From NCBI RefSeq assembly GCF_000003195.3, contig NW_018396398.1:1061061-1125060 (forward strand): a DNA stretch of 64,000 nt. Reading direction: 5' to 3'. Positions within the stretch are counted from its first letter, which is position 1. Every line of letters begins with the position of its first letter. The translations under genes were made by a program, and so were the position numbers. Positions 43,741-57,807 of the stretch are shown here, in pieces. Source of the stretch: Sorghum bicolor. Its lineage: Eukaryota; Streptophyta; Magnoliopsida; Poales; Poaceae. The notes under the pieces are model-generated. The model did not search any database. It was given only the letters and a program-made list of their open reading frames with translations, and was not told where the DNA came from.

Positions 43741-45908
43741 GTGCGTCTAAAATGGTTTCTTAGACTATGGTGCATTAGTTGCAAACTGTGCACCTATCTT
43801 GCACCGAAACTAACAATGTCTCCAAATGGACCAAAGCGAGATTCCATATCACACACGTCATCAAGGAGTTCCATCGGGTGCATCGAAATTGATTTCCAAG
43901 CATATGGTATGTTCCATGCAAACCATGCACCTACCTTGCATAAGGATTAGCACTATCTCCAAACTGACCGAACCAAGCTTCCACTTGAGCCTCTTCACCA
44001 AGGAGTACCAAAGAGTGCGTCCAAAATGGTTTCTTACACTATGGTGCATTAGGCGCAAACTGTGCACCAATCTTGCACTAATGTCTACAAACGAACCGAT
44101 GCAAGATTCCATGTGACACACGTCATCAAGGAGTTCTATTGTTTGTGTCCAAATTAATTTCTAAGCATATGGTATGTTCCATGCAGACCGTGCATGTATC
44201 TTGCATCAAGTTTAGCACTATCTCCAAACAGATCAAACCGAGCTTCCACTTGAGCCTCTTCACCGAAGTACCAACAGGTGCTTCCAAAATGGTTTCTTAA
44301 ACTATGGTGCATTAGGCGCAAACCATGCACATATCTTACACCGAAGCTAACACTATTTCTAAACAGACCAAAGCGAGATTCCATATGACACAGGTAATCA
44401 AGGAGTTCTATCGGGTGCATACAAATTGATTTCCAAGCATATGGTATGTTCCATGCAAACCGTGCACCTATCTTGCATCAAGATTAGCACTATCTCCAAA
44501 CAGACCGAACCGAGCTTCCACTTGAGCCTCTTCATCTTGGAGTACAAACAGTTGCATCAAAAATGGTTTCTTAGACAATGGTGCATTAGGCACAAACTAT
44601 GCACCTATCTTGCACCAAAACTAACATTGTCTCCAAATAGACCGAAGCGAGATTCCATATGACACACGTCATCGAGTTCCTTTAGGTGTGTCCAAATTGA
44701 TTTCTTAACATATGGTATGTTCCATGCAAACTGTCCAACTATGAAGCATCAAGATTAGCACTATATCCGAACAGACCAAATCGAGCCACCACTTGAGCCT
44801 CTTCAACTACGAGTACCATCGGGTGTGTCTAAAATGGTTTCTTAGCCTATGGTGCATTAGGCATAAACCGTGCACATATCTTATACCAAAGCTAACACTG
44901 TCTCTAAACGAATCAAAGCAAGATTCCATATGACACACATCATCAAGGACTTATATCAGGTGTGTCCTAATTGATTTCTGAGCATATCGTATGTTCCATG
45001 CAAACCGAGCATCTATCTTGCATCAAGATTAGCACTATATCCAAACAGACCAAACCGAGCTTTCACTTGAGCCCCTTGACCTAGGAGTACCATCGGGGTG
45101 CGTCCAAAATGGTTTCTTATCCTATGGTGCATTAGGTGCAAACCGTGCACCTATCTTGCACCGAAACTAACACAGTCTCTTAACGGACCGAAGTGAGATT
45201 CCTTATGACACATGTCATCTAGGAGTTCCATCTAGTGCATCCAAATAGATTTCTGAGCATATGGTATGTTTCATGCAAATCGTGCACCTATCTTGCATCA
45301 ACATTAGCATTATCTCTAAACAGACCGAACAGAGCCTCCACTTGAGCCTCTTCACCTAGGAGTACCAACAGGTGCTTCCAAAATGGTTTTTTAGACTTTG
45401 ATGCATTAGGCACAAACCGTGCACATATCTTGCACCGAAACTAATACTATCTCTAAGCACACCAAAGCGAGATTCCATATGACACACGTCATCAAGGAGT
45501 TCTATCGGGTGTGTCCAAATTAATTTCTAAGCATATGGTACGCTCCATGCAGACTGTGCATCTGTATTGCATCAAGATTAGCACTATCTCCAAACAGATC
45601 AAACCGAGCTTCCAGTTGAGCCTCTTCACCGAAGTACCAACAGGTGCTTCCAAAATGGTTTCTTAGACTATGGTGCATTAGGCGCAAACCATGCACATAT
45701 CTTGCACCGAAACTAACACTGTTTCTAAACAAACCAAAGAGAGATTCCATATGATACACATCATCAAGGGGTTCCATCGGGTGTGTACTAACTGATTTCC
45801 GAGCATATGGTATGTTCCATGCACCGACCTTGCATCAAGATTAGCACTATCTCCAAACAGACCGAACCGAGCATCCACTTGAGCCCCTTCACCTAGGAGT
45901 ACCAACAA
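43741..45908. repeat. 2,168-bp 16-mer HOR, homogenised copy a
   Basis: Sixteen monomers totalling 2,168 bp, with diagnostic small deletions: a 9-bp loss in A2 (cttgcactaatgtctac, near 44075) and a shortened cgtcatcgagttcc junction. It is followed by a nearly identical copy at exactly 2,168 bp. High similarity extends leftward to about 41,950, before the A2 deletion was acquired. Confidence 0.85.
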
Positions 45909-48076
45909 GTGCGTCTAAAATGGTTTCTTAGACTATGGTGCATTAGTTGCAAACTGTGCACCTATCTTGCACCGAAACTAACAATGTCTCCAAATGGACC
46001 AAAGCGAGATTCCATATGACACACGTCATCAAGGAGTTCCATCGGGTGCATCGAAATTGATTTCCAAGCATATGGTATGTTCCATGCAAACCATGCACCT
46101 ACCTTGCATAAGGATTAGCACTATCTCCAAACTGACCGAACCAAGCTTCCACTTGAGCCTCTTCACCAAGGAGTACCAAAGAGTGCGTCCAAAATGGTTT
46201 CTTACACTATGGTGCATTAGGCGCAAACTGTGCACCAATCTTGCACTAATGTCTACAAACGAACCGATGCAAGATTCCATGTGACACACGTCATCAAGGA
46301 GTTCTATTGTTTGTGTCCAAATTAATTTCTAAGCATATGGTATGTTCCATGCAGACCGTGCATGTATCTTGCATCAAGTTTAGCACTATCTCCAAACAGA
46401 TCAAACCGAGCTTCCACTTGAGCCTCTTCACCGAAGTACCAACAGGTGCTTCCAAAATGGTTTCTTAAACTATGGTGCATTAGGCGCAAACCATGCACAT
46501 ATCTTACACCGAAGCTAACACTATTTCTAAACAGACCAAAGCGAGATTCCATATGACACAGGTAATCAAGGAGTTCTATCGGGTGCATACAAATTGATTT
46601 CCAAGCATATGGTATGTTCCATGCCAACCGTGCACCTATCTTGCATCAAGATTAGCACTATCTCCAAACAGACCGAACCGAGCTTCCACTTGAGCCTCTT
46701 CATCTTGGAGTACGAACAGTTGCATCAAAAATGGTTTCTTAGACAATGGTGCATTAGGCACAAACTATGCACCTATCTTGCACCAAAACTAACATTGTCT
46801 CCAAATAGACCGAAGCGAGATTCCATATGACACACGTCATCGAGTTCCTTTAGGTGTGTCCAAATTGATTTCTTAACATATGGTATGTTCCATGCAAACT
46901 GTCCAACTATGAAGCATCAAGATTAGCACTATATCCGAACAGACCAAATCGAGCCACCACTTGAGCCTCTTCAACTACGAGTACCATCGGGTGTGTCTAA
47001 AATGGTTTCTTAGCCTATGGTGCATTAGGCATAAACCGTGCACATATCTTATACCAAAGCTAACACTGTCTCTAAACGAATCAAAGCAAGATTCCATATG
47101 ACACACATCATCAAGGAGTTATATCAGGTGTGTCCTAATTGATTTCTGAGCATATCGTATGTTCCATGCAAACCGAGCATCTATCTTGCATCAAGATTAT
47201 AACTATATCCAAACAGACCAAACCGAGCTTTCACTTGAGCCCCTTGACCTAGGAGTACCATCGGGGTGCGTCCAAAATGGTTTCTTATCCTATGGTGCAT
47301 TAGGTGCAAACCGTGCACCTATCTTGCACCGAAACTAACACAGTCTCTTAACGGACCGAAGTGAGATTCCTTATGACACATGTCATCTAGGAGTTCCATC
47401 TAGTGCATCCAAATAGATTTCTGAGCATATGGTATGTTTCATGCAAATCGTGCACCTATCTTGCATCAACATTAGCATTATCTCTAAACAGACCGAACAG
47501 AGCCTCCACTTGAGCCTCTTCACCTAGGAGTACCAACAGGTGCTTCCAAAATGGTTTGTCAGACTTTGATGCATTAGGCACAAACCGTGCACATATCTTG
47601 CACCGAAACTAATACTATCTCTAAGCACACCAAAGCGAGATTCCATATGACACACGTCATCAAGGAGTTCTATCGGGTGTGTCCAAATTAATTTCTAAGC
47701 ATATGGTACGCTCCATGCAGACTGTGCATCTGTATTGCATCAAGATTAGCACTATCTCCAAACAGATCAAACCGAGCTTCCAGTTGAGCCTCTTCATCGA
47801 AGTACCAACAGGTGCTTCCAAAATGGTTTCTTAGACTATGGTGCATTAGGCGCAAACCATGCACATATCTTGCACCGAAACTAACACTGTTTCTAAACAG
47901 ACCAAAGAGAGATTCCATATGATACACATCATCAAGGGGTTCCATCGGGTGTGTACTAACTGATTTCCAAGCATATGGTATGTTCCATGCACCGACCTTG
48001 CATCAAGATTAGCACTATCTCCAAACAGACCGAACCGAGCATCCACTTGAGCCCCTTCACCTAGGAGTACCAACAA
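45909..48076. repeat. 2,168-bp 16-mer HOR, homogenised copy b
   Basis: Nearly identical to the preceding unit at a constant +2,168 offset, including the 9-bp A2 deletion (near 46243) and the gaagcatcaag variant. The next unit (from 48077) starts the same way but lacks the A2 deletion, so homogenisation fades there. Confidence 0.85.
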
Positions 48077-50110
48077 GTGCGTCTAAAATGGTTTCTTAGA
48101 CTATGGTGCATTAGGTGCAAACTGTGCACTTATCTTGCACCGAAACTAACAATGTCTCCAAATGGACCAAAGCGAGATTCCATATGACACACGTCATCAA
48201 GGAGTTCCATCGGGTGCATCGAAATTGATTTCCAAGCATATGGTATGTTCCATGCAAACCATGCACCTACCTTGCATAAGGATTAGCACTATCTCCAAAC
48301 TGACCGAACCAAGCTTCCACTTGAGCCTCTTCACCAAGGAGTACCAAAGAGTGCGTCCAAAATGGTTTCTTACACTATGGTGCATTAGGCGCAAACTGTG
48401 CACCTATCTTGCACTAAAACTTACAATGTCTACAAACGAACCGAAGCAAGATTCCATATGACACACGTCATCAAGGAGTTCTTTTGTTTGTGTCCAAATT
48501 AATTTCTAAGCATATGGTATGTTCCATGCAGACCGTGCATCTATCTTGCATCAAGTTTAGCACTATCTCCAAACAGATCAAACCGAGCTTCCACTTGAGC
48601 CTCTTCACCGAACTACCAACAAGTGCTTCCAAAATGGTTTCTTAAACTATGGTGCATTAGGCGCAAACCATGCACATATCTTGCACCGAAACTAACATTG
48701 TTTCTAAATAGACCAAAGCGAGATTCCATATGACACAGGTCATCAAGGAGTTCCATCGGGTGCATACAAATTGATTTCCAAGCATATGGTATGTTCCATG
48801 CAAACCGTGCACCTATCTTGCATCAAGATTAGCACTATCTCCAAACAGACCGAACCGAGCTTCCACTTGAGCCTCTTCATCTAGGAGTACAAACAGTTGC
48901 ATTAAAAATAGTTTCTTAAACTATGGTGCATTAGGCACAAACTATGCACCTATCTTGCACCAAAACTAACATTGTCTCCAAACAGACCGAAGCGAGATTC
49001 CATGACACACGTCATCGAGGAGTTCCTTTAGGTGTGTCCAAATTGATTTCTTAACATATGGTACGTTCCATGCAAACTGTCCAACTATGTTGCATCAAGA
49101 TTAGCACTATATCCGAACAGACCAAATCGAGCCTCCACTTGAGCCTCTTCAAATACGAGTACCATCGGGTGTGTCTAAAATGGTTTCTTAGCCTATTAGG
49201 CGTAAACCGTGCACATATCTTATACCCAAGCTAACACTGTCTCTAAACGAATCGAAGCAAGATTCCATATGACACACATCATCAAGGAGTTATATCAGGT
49301 GTGTCCTAATTGATTTCTGAGCATATCGTATGTTCCATGCAAACCGTGCAACTATCTTGCATCAAGATTAGCACTATATCCAAACAGACCAAACCGAGCT
49401 TTCACTTGAGCCCCTTGACCTAGGAGTACCATCGGGTGCGTCCAAAATAGATTTCTGAGCATATGGTATGTTCCATGCAAATCGTGCACCTATCTTGCAT
49501 CAACATTAGCATTATCTCTAAACAGACCGAACAGAGCCTCCACTTGAGCCTCTTCACCTAGGAGTACCAACAGGTGCTTCCAAAATGGTTTTTTAGACTT
49601 TGGTGCATTAGGCGCAAACCGTGCACATATCTTGCACCGAAACTAATACTATCTCTAAGCACACCAAAGCGAGATTCCATATGACACGCGTCATCAAGGA
49701 GTTCTATCGGGTGTGTCTAAATTAATTTCTAAGCATATGGTATGCTCCATGCAGACCGTGCATCTATATTGCATCAAGATTAGCACTATCTCCAAACAGA
49801 TCAAACCGAGCTTCCACTTGAGCCTCTTAACCGAACTACCAACAGGTGCTTCCAAAATGGTTTCCTAGACTATGGTGCATTAGGCGCAAACCATGCACAT
49901 ATCTTGCACGGAAACTAACACTGTTTCTAAACAGACCAAAGAGAGATTCCATATGATACACATCATCAAGGAGTTCCATCGGGTGTGTCCTAATTGATTT
50001 CAAAGCATATGGTATGTTCCATGTACCTACCTTGCATCAAGATTAGCACTATCTCCAAATAGACCGAACCGAGCATCCACTTGAGCCCCTTCACCTAGGA
50101 GTACCAACAA
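48077..50110. repeat. 15-monomer HOR variant (2,034 bp)
   Basis: One monomer short. Near 49446 the start of an A6 monomer (gcgtccaaaat) runs straight into the B6 core (agatttctgagcatatgg), removing about 137 bp. The same fusion recurs near 51481, so this 15-mer was itself copied. Confidence 0.8.
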
Positions 50111-51939
50111 GTGCGTCTAAAATGGTTTCTTAGACTATGGTGCATTAGGTGCAAACTGTGCACCTATCTTGCACCGAAACTAACAATGTCTCCAAATGGA
50201 CCAAAGCGTGATTCCATATGACACACGTCATCAAGGAGTTCCATCGGGTGCATCGAAATTGATTTCCAAGCATATGGTATGTTCCATGCAAACCATGCAC
50301 CTACCTTGCATAAGGATTAGCACTATCTCCAAACTGACCGAACCAAGCTTCCACTTGAGCCTCTTCACCAAGAGTACCAAAGAGTGCGTCCAAAATGGTT
50401 TCTTACACTATGGTGCATTAGGCGCAAACTGTGCACCTATCTTGCACTAAAACTTACAATGTCTACAAACGAACCGAAGCAAGATTCCATATGACACACG
50501 TCATCAAGGAGTTCTATTGTTTGTGTCCAAATTAATTTCTAAGCATATGGTATGTTCCATGCAGACCGTGCATCCATCTTGCATCAAGTTTAGCACTATC
50601 TCCAAACAGATCAAACCGAGCTTCCACTTGAGCCTCTTCACCGAACTACCAACAAGTGCTTCCAAAATGGTTTCTTAAACTATGGTGCATTAGGCGCAAA
50701 CCATGCACATATCTTGCACCGAAACTAACACTGTTTCTAAATAGACCAAAGCGAGATTCCATATGGCACAGGTCATCAGGAAGTTCCATCGGGTGCATAC
50801 AAATTGATTTCCAAGCATATGGTATGTTCCATGCAAACCGTGCACCTATCTTGCATCAAGATTAGCACTATCTCCAAACAGACCGAACCGAGCTTCCACT
50901 AGAGCCTCTTCATCTAGGAGTACAAACTGTTGCATTAAAAATGGTTTCTTAGACTATGGTGCATTAGGCACAAACTATGCACCTATCTTGCACCAAAACT
51001 AACATTGTCTCCAAACAGACCGAAGCGAGATTCCATATGACACACGTCATCTAGGAGTTCCTTTAGGTGTGTCCAAATTGATTTCTTAACATATGGTACG
51101 TTCCATGGAAACTGTCCAACTATGTTGCATCAAGATTAGCACTATATCCGATCAGACCAAATCGAGCCTCCACTTGAGCCTCTTCAACTACGAGTACCAT
51201 CGGGTGTGTCTAAAATGGTTTCTTAGCCTATTAGGCGTAAACCGTGCACATATCTTATACCCAAGCTAACACTGTCTCTAAACGAATCGAAGCAAGATTC
51301 CATATGACACACATCATCAAGGAATTATATCAGGTGTGTCCTAATTGATTTCTGAGGATATCGTATGTTCCATGCAAACCAAGCATCTATCTTGCATCAA
51401 GATTAGCACTATATCCAAACAGACCAAACCGAGCATTCACTTGAGCCCCTTGACCTAGGAGTACCATCGGGTGCGTCCAAAATAGATTTCTGAGCATATG
51501 GTATGTTCCATGCAAATCGTGCACTTATCTTGCATCAATATTAGCATTATCTCTAAACAGACCGAACAAAGCCTCCACTTGAGCCTCTTCACCTAGGAGT
51601 ACCAACAGGTGCTTCCAAAATGGTTTTTTAGACTTTGGTGCATTAGGCGCAAACCGTGCACATATCTTGCACCGAAACTAATACTATCTCTAAGCACACC
51701 AAAGCATGATTCCATATGACACATGTCATCAAGGAGTGCTATCGGGTGTGTCCAAATTAATTTCTAAGCATATGGTACGTTCCATGCAGACCGTGCATCT
51801 ATCTTGCATCAAGATTAGCACTATCTCCAAACAGATCAAACCGAGCTTCCACTTGAGCCTCTTCACCGAAGTACCAATAGGTGCTTCAAAAATGGTTTCT
51901 TAGACTATGGTGCATTTGGCGCAAACCAAGCACATATCT

Positions 51940-54900
51940 TGCACCGAAACTAACACTGTTTCTAAATAGACCAAAGCGAGATTCCATATGACACAGGTCA
52001 TCAAGGAGTTCCATCAGGTGCATACAAATTGATTTCCAAGCATATGGTATGTTCCATGCAAACCGTGCACCTATCTTGCATCAAGATTAGCACTATCTCC
52101 AAGCAGACCGAACCGAGCTTCCACTTGAGCCTCTTCATCTAGGAGTACAAACAGTTGCATCAAAAATGGTTTCTTAGAGTATGGTGCATTAGGCACAAAC
52201 TATGCAACTATCTTGCACCAAAACTAAAATTGTCTCCAAACAGACCGAAGTGAGATTCCATATGACACACGTCATCGACTTCCTTTTGGTGTGTCCAAAT
52301 TGATTTCTTAACATATGATACGTTCCACGCAAACTGTCCAACTATGTTGCATCAAGATTAGCACTATATCCGAACAGACCACATCGAGCCTCCACTTGAG
52401 CCTCTTCCACTACGAGTACCATCGGGTGTGTATAAAATGTTTTCTTAGCCTATGGTGCATTAGGCATAAACCGTGCACATATCTTATACCAAAGCTAACA
52501 CTGTCTCTAAATGAATCGAAGCAAGATTCCATATGACACACATCATCAAGGAGTTATATCAGGTGTGTCCTAATTGATTTCTGAGCATATCGTATGTTCC
52601 ATGCAAACCGTGCATCTATCTTGCATCAAGATTAGCACTATGTCCAAACAGACCAAACCGAGCTTTCACTTGAGCCCCTTGACCTAGGACTACCATCGGA
52701 GTGCGTCCAAAATGGTTTCTTATCCTATGGTGCATTAGGTGCAAACCGTGCACTTATCTTGCACCGAAACTAACACAGTCTCTAAACGGACCGAAGTTAG
52801 ATTCCTTATGACACATGTCATCTAGGAGTTCCATCTGTTGCATCCAAATAGATTTTTGAGCATATGGTATGTTCCATGCAAATCGTGCACCTATCTTGCA
52901 TCAACATTAGCATTATCTCTAAACAGACCGAACAGAGCCTCCACTTGAGGCTCTTCACCTAGGAGTACGAACAGGTGCTTCCAAAATGGTTTTTTAGACT
53001 TTGGTGCATTAGGCGCAAACCGTGCACATATCTTGCACCGAAACTAATACTATCTCTAAGCACACCAAAGCGAGATTCCATATGACACACGTCATCAAGG
53101 AGTTCTACCGGGTGTGTCCAAATTAATTTCTAAGCATATGGTACGTTCCATGCAGACCGTGCATCTATCTTGCATCAAGATTAGCACTATCTCCAAACAG
53201 ATCAAACCGAGCTTCCACTTGAGCCTCTTCACCGAACTACCAACAGGTGCTTCCAAAATGGTTTCTTAGACTATGGTGCATTAGGCGCAAACCATGCACA
53301 TATCTTGCACCGAAACTAACACTGTTTCTAAATAGACCAAAGAGAGATTCCATATGATACACCTCATCAAGGAGTTCCATCGGGTGCATCCAAATTGATT
53401 TCCAAGCATATGGTATGTTCCATGCACGTACCTTGCATCAAGATTAGCATTATCTCCAAACAGACCGAACCGAGCATCCACTTGAGCCCCTTCACCTAGG
53501 AGTACCAACAAGTGCGTCCAAAATGGTTTCTTAGACTATGGTGCATTAGGTGCAAACTGTGCACCTATCTTGCACCGAAACTAACAATGTCTCCAAATGG
53601 ACCGAAGCGAGATTCCATTTGACACACGTCATCAAGGAGTTCCAGCGGGTGCATCGAAATTGATTTCCAAGCATATGGTATGTTCCATGCAAACCATGCA
53701 CCTACCTTGCATAAGGATTAGCACGATCTCCAAACTGACTGAACCAAGCTTCCACTTGAGCCTCTTCACCAAGGAGTACCAAACAGTGCGTCCAAAATGG
53801 TTTCTTAGACTATGGTGCATTAGGCGCAAACTGTGCACCTATCTTGCACTGAAACTAATACTGTCTCTAAGCACACCAAAGCAAGATTCCATATGACATA
53901 CGTCATCAAGGAGTTCTATCGGGTGTGTCCAAATTAATTTCTAAGCATATGGTACGTACCATGCAGACCGTGCATCTATCTTGCATCAAGATTAGCACTA
54001 TCTCCAAATAGACCAAATCAAGCTTTCACTTGAGCCTTTTACCTAGGAGTAGCATTGGGTGCATCCAAAATGGTTTCTTAGCCTATGCTGCATTATGTGC
54101 AAACCTAGCACCTATCTTGCACTAAAACTAACACTGTCTCCAAAGAGACCGAAGTAAGATTTCGTATGACACACGTCATCTAGGAGTTCCATCATATGCG
54201 TCCAGATTGATTTCCAAGCATTTGGTATTTTCCATGCAAACCGTGCACCTATCTTGCATCAAGATTAGCACTATCTCTAAACAGACCGAACAGAGCCTCC
54301 ACTTGAGCCTCTTCACCTAGGAGTACCAACAGGTGCTTCCAAAATGGTTTTTTAGACTTTGGTGCATTAGGCGCAAACCGTGCACATATCTTGCACCGAA
54401 ACTAATACTATCTCTAAGCACACCAAAGCATGATTCCATATGACACATGTCATCAAGGAGTTCTATCGGGTGTGTCCAATTTAATTTCTAAGCATATGGT
54501 ACGTTCCATGCAGACCGTGCATCTATCTTGCATCAAGATTAGCACTATCTCCAAACAGATCAAACCGAGCTTCCACTTGAGCCTCTTCACCGAAGTACCA
54601 ATAGGTGCTTCAAAAATGGTTTCTTAGACTATGGTGCATTAGGCGCAAACCATGCACATATCTTGCACCGAAACTAACACTGTTTCTAAACAGACCAAAG
54701 AGAGATTCCATATGATACACATCATCAAGGAGTTCCATCGGGTGTGTCCTAATTGATTTCCAAGCATATGGTATGTTCCATGCACCTACCTTGCATCAAG
54801 ATTAGCACTATCTCCAAACAGACCGAACCGAGCATCCACTTGAGCCCCTTCACCTAGGAATACCAACAAGTGCGTCCAAAATGGTTTCTTAGACTATGGT

Positions 54901-57807
54901 GCATTAGGTACAAACTGTGCACCTATCTTGCACCGAAACTAACAATGTCTCCAAATGGACCGAAGCGAGATTTCATATGACACACGTCATCAAGGAGTTC
55001 CATCGGGTGCATCGAAATTGATTTCCAAGCATATGGTATGTTCCATGCAAACCATGCACCTACCTTGCATAAGGATTAGCACTATCTCCAAACTGACCGA
55101 ACCAAGCTTCCACTTGAGCCTCTTCACCAAGGAGTACCAAAGAGTGCGTCCAAAATGGTTTCTTACACTATGGTGCATTAGGCGCAAACTGTGCACCTAT
55201 CTTGCACTAAAACTTACAATGTCTACAAACGAACCGAAGCAAGATTCCATATGACACACGTCATCAAGGAGTTCTATTGTTTGTGTCCAAATTAATTTCT
55301 AAGCATATGGTATGTTTCATGCAGACCGTGCATCTATCTTGCATCAAGTTTAGCACTATCTCCAAACAGATCAAACCAAGCTTCCACTTGAGCCTCTTCA
55401 CCGAACTACCAACAAGTGCTTCCAAAATGGTTTCTTAAACTATGGTGCATTAGGCGCAAACCATGCACATATCTTGCACCGAAACTAACACTGTTTCTAA
55501 ATAGACCAAAGCGAGATTCCATATGACACAGGTCATCAAGGAGTTCCATCGGGTGCATACAAATTGATTTCCAAGCATATGGTATGTTCCATGCAAACCG
55601 TGCACCTATCTTGCATCAAGATTAGCACTATCTCCAAGCAGACCGAACCGAGCTTCCACTTGAGCCTCTTCATCTAGGAGTACAAACAGTTGCATCAAAA
55701 ATGGTTTCTTAGAGTATGGTGCATTAGGCACAAACTATGCAACTATCTTGCACCAAAACTAAAATTGTCTCCAAACAGACCGAAGTGAGATTCCATATGA
55801 CACACGTCATCGACTTCCTTTTGGTGTGTCCAAATTGATTTCTTAACATATGATACGTTCCACGCAAACTGTCCAACTATGTTGCATCAAGATTAGCACT
55901 ATATCCGAACAGACCACATCGAGCCTCCACTTGAGCCTCTTCCACTACGAGTACCATCGGGTGTGTATAAAATGTTTTCTTAGCCTATGGTGCATTAGGC
56001 ATAAACCGTGCACATATCTTATACCAAAGCTAACACTGTCTCTAAATGAATCGAAGCAAGATTCCATATGACACACATCATCAAGGAGTTATATCAGGTG
56101 TGTCCTAATTGATTTCTGAGCATATCGTATGTTCCATGCAAACCGTGCATCTATCTTGCATCAAGATTAGCACTATATCCAAACAGACCAAACCGAGCTT
56201 TCACTTGAGCCCCTTGACCTAGGACTACCATCGGAGTGCGTCCAAAATGGTTTCTTATCCTATGGTGCATTAGGTGCAAACCGTGCACTTATCTTGCACC
56301 GAAACTAACACAGTCTCTAAACGGACCGAAGTTAGATTCCTTATGACACATGTCATCTAGGAGTTCCATCTGCTGCATCCAAATAGATTTTTGAGCATAT
56401 GGTATGTTCCATGCAAATCGTGCACCTATCTTGCATCAACATTAGCATTATCTCTAAACAGACCGAACAGAGCCTCCACTTGAGCCTCTTCACCTAGGAG
56501 TACGAACAGGTGCTTCCAAAATGGTTTTGTAGACTTTGGTGCATTAGGCGCAAACCGTGCACATATCTTGCACCGAAACTAATACTATCTCTAAGCACAC
56601 CAAAGCGAGATTCCATATGACACACGTCATCAAGGAGTTCTACCGGGTGTGTCCAAATTAATTTCTAAGCATATGGTACGTTCCATGCAGACCGTGCATC
56701 TATCTTGCATCAAGATTAGCACTATCTCCAAACAGATCAAACCGAGCTTCCACTTGAGCCTCTTCACCGAACTACCAACAGGTGCTTCCAAAATGGTTTC
56801 TTAGACTATGGTGCATTAGGCGCAAACCATGCACATATCTTGCACCGAAACTAACACTGTTTCTAAATAGACCAAAGAGAGATTCCATATGATACACCTC
56901 ATCAAGGAGTTCCATCGGGTGCATCCAAATTGATTTCCAAGCATATGGTATGTTCCATGCACGTACCTTGCATCAAGATTAGCATTATCTCCAAACAGAC
57001 CGAACCGAGCATCCACTTGAGCCCCTTCACCTAGGAGTACCAACAAGTGCGTCCAAAATGGTTTCTTAGACTATGGTGCATTAGGTGCAAACTGTGCACC
57101 TATCTTGCACCGAAACTAACAATGTCTCCAAATGGACCGAAGCGAGATTCCATATGACACACGTCATCAAGGAGTTCCAGCGGGTGCATCGAAATTGATT
57201 TCCAAGCATATGGTATGTTCCATGCAAACCATGCACCTACCTTGCATAAGGATTAGCACGATCTCCAAACTGACTGAACCAAGCTTCCACTTGAGCCTCT
57301 TCACCAAGGAGTACCAAACAGTGCGTCCAAAATGGTTTCTTAGACTATGGTGCATTAGGCGCAAACTGTGCACCTATCTTGCACTGAAACTAATACTGTC
57401 TCTAAGCACACCAAAGCAAGATTCCATATGACATACGTCATCAAGGAGTTCTATCGGGTGTGTCCAAATTAATTTCTAAGCATATGGTACGTACCAAGCA
57501 GACCGTGCATCTATCTTGCATCAAGATTAGCACTATCTCCAAATAGACCAAATCAAGCTTTCACTTGAGCCTTTTACCTAGGAGTAGCATTGGGTGCATC
57601 CAAAATGGTTTCTTAGCCTATGCTACATTATGTGCAAACCTAGCACCTATCTTGCACTAAAACTAACACTGTCTCCAAAGAGACCGAAGTAAGATTTCGT
57701 ATGACACACGTCATCTAGGAGTTCCATCATATGCGTCCAGATTGGTTTCCAAGCATTTGGTATTTTCCATGCAAACCGTGCACCTATCTTGCATCAAGAT
57801 TAGCACT
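51940..57807. repeat. 3,535-bp tandem duplication within the satellite
   Basis: The segment at about 51,940-54,272 recurs at about 55,475-57,807 with a constant 3,535-bp offset and only scattered differences. It carries rare variants such as catatgatacgttccacgc, gtataaaatgttttc and gcatttggtattttcc. Left and right limits are where the copies stop matching (near 51,940 and 54,272). About 26 monomers per unit. Confidence 0.8.
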
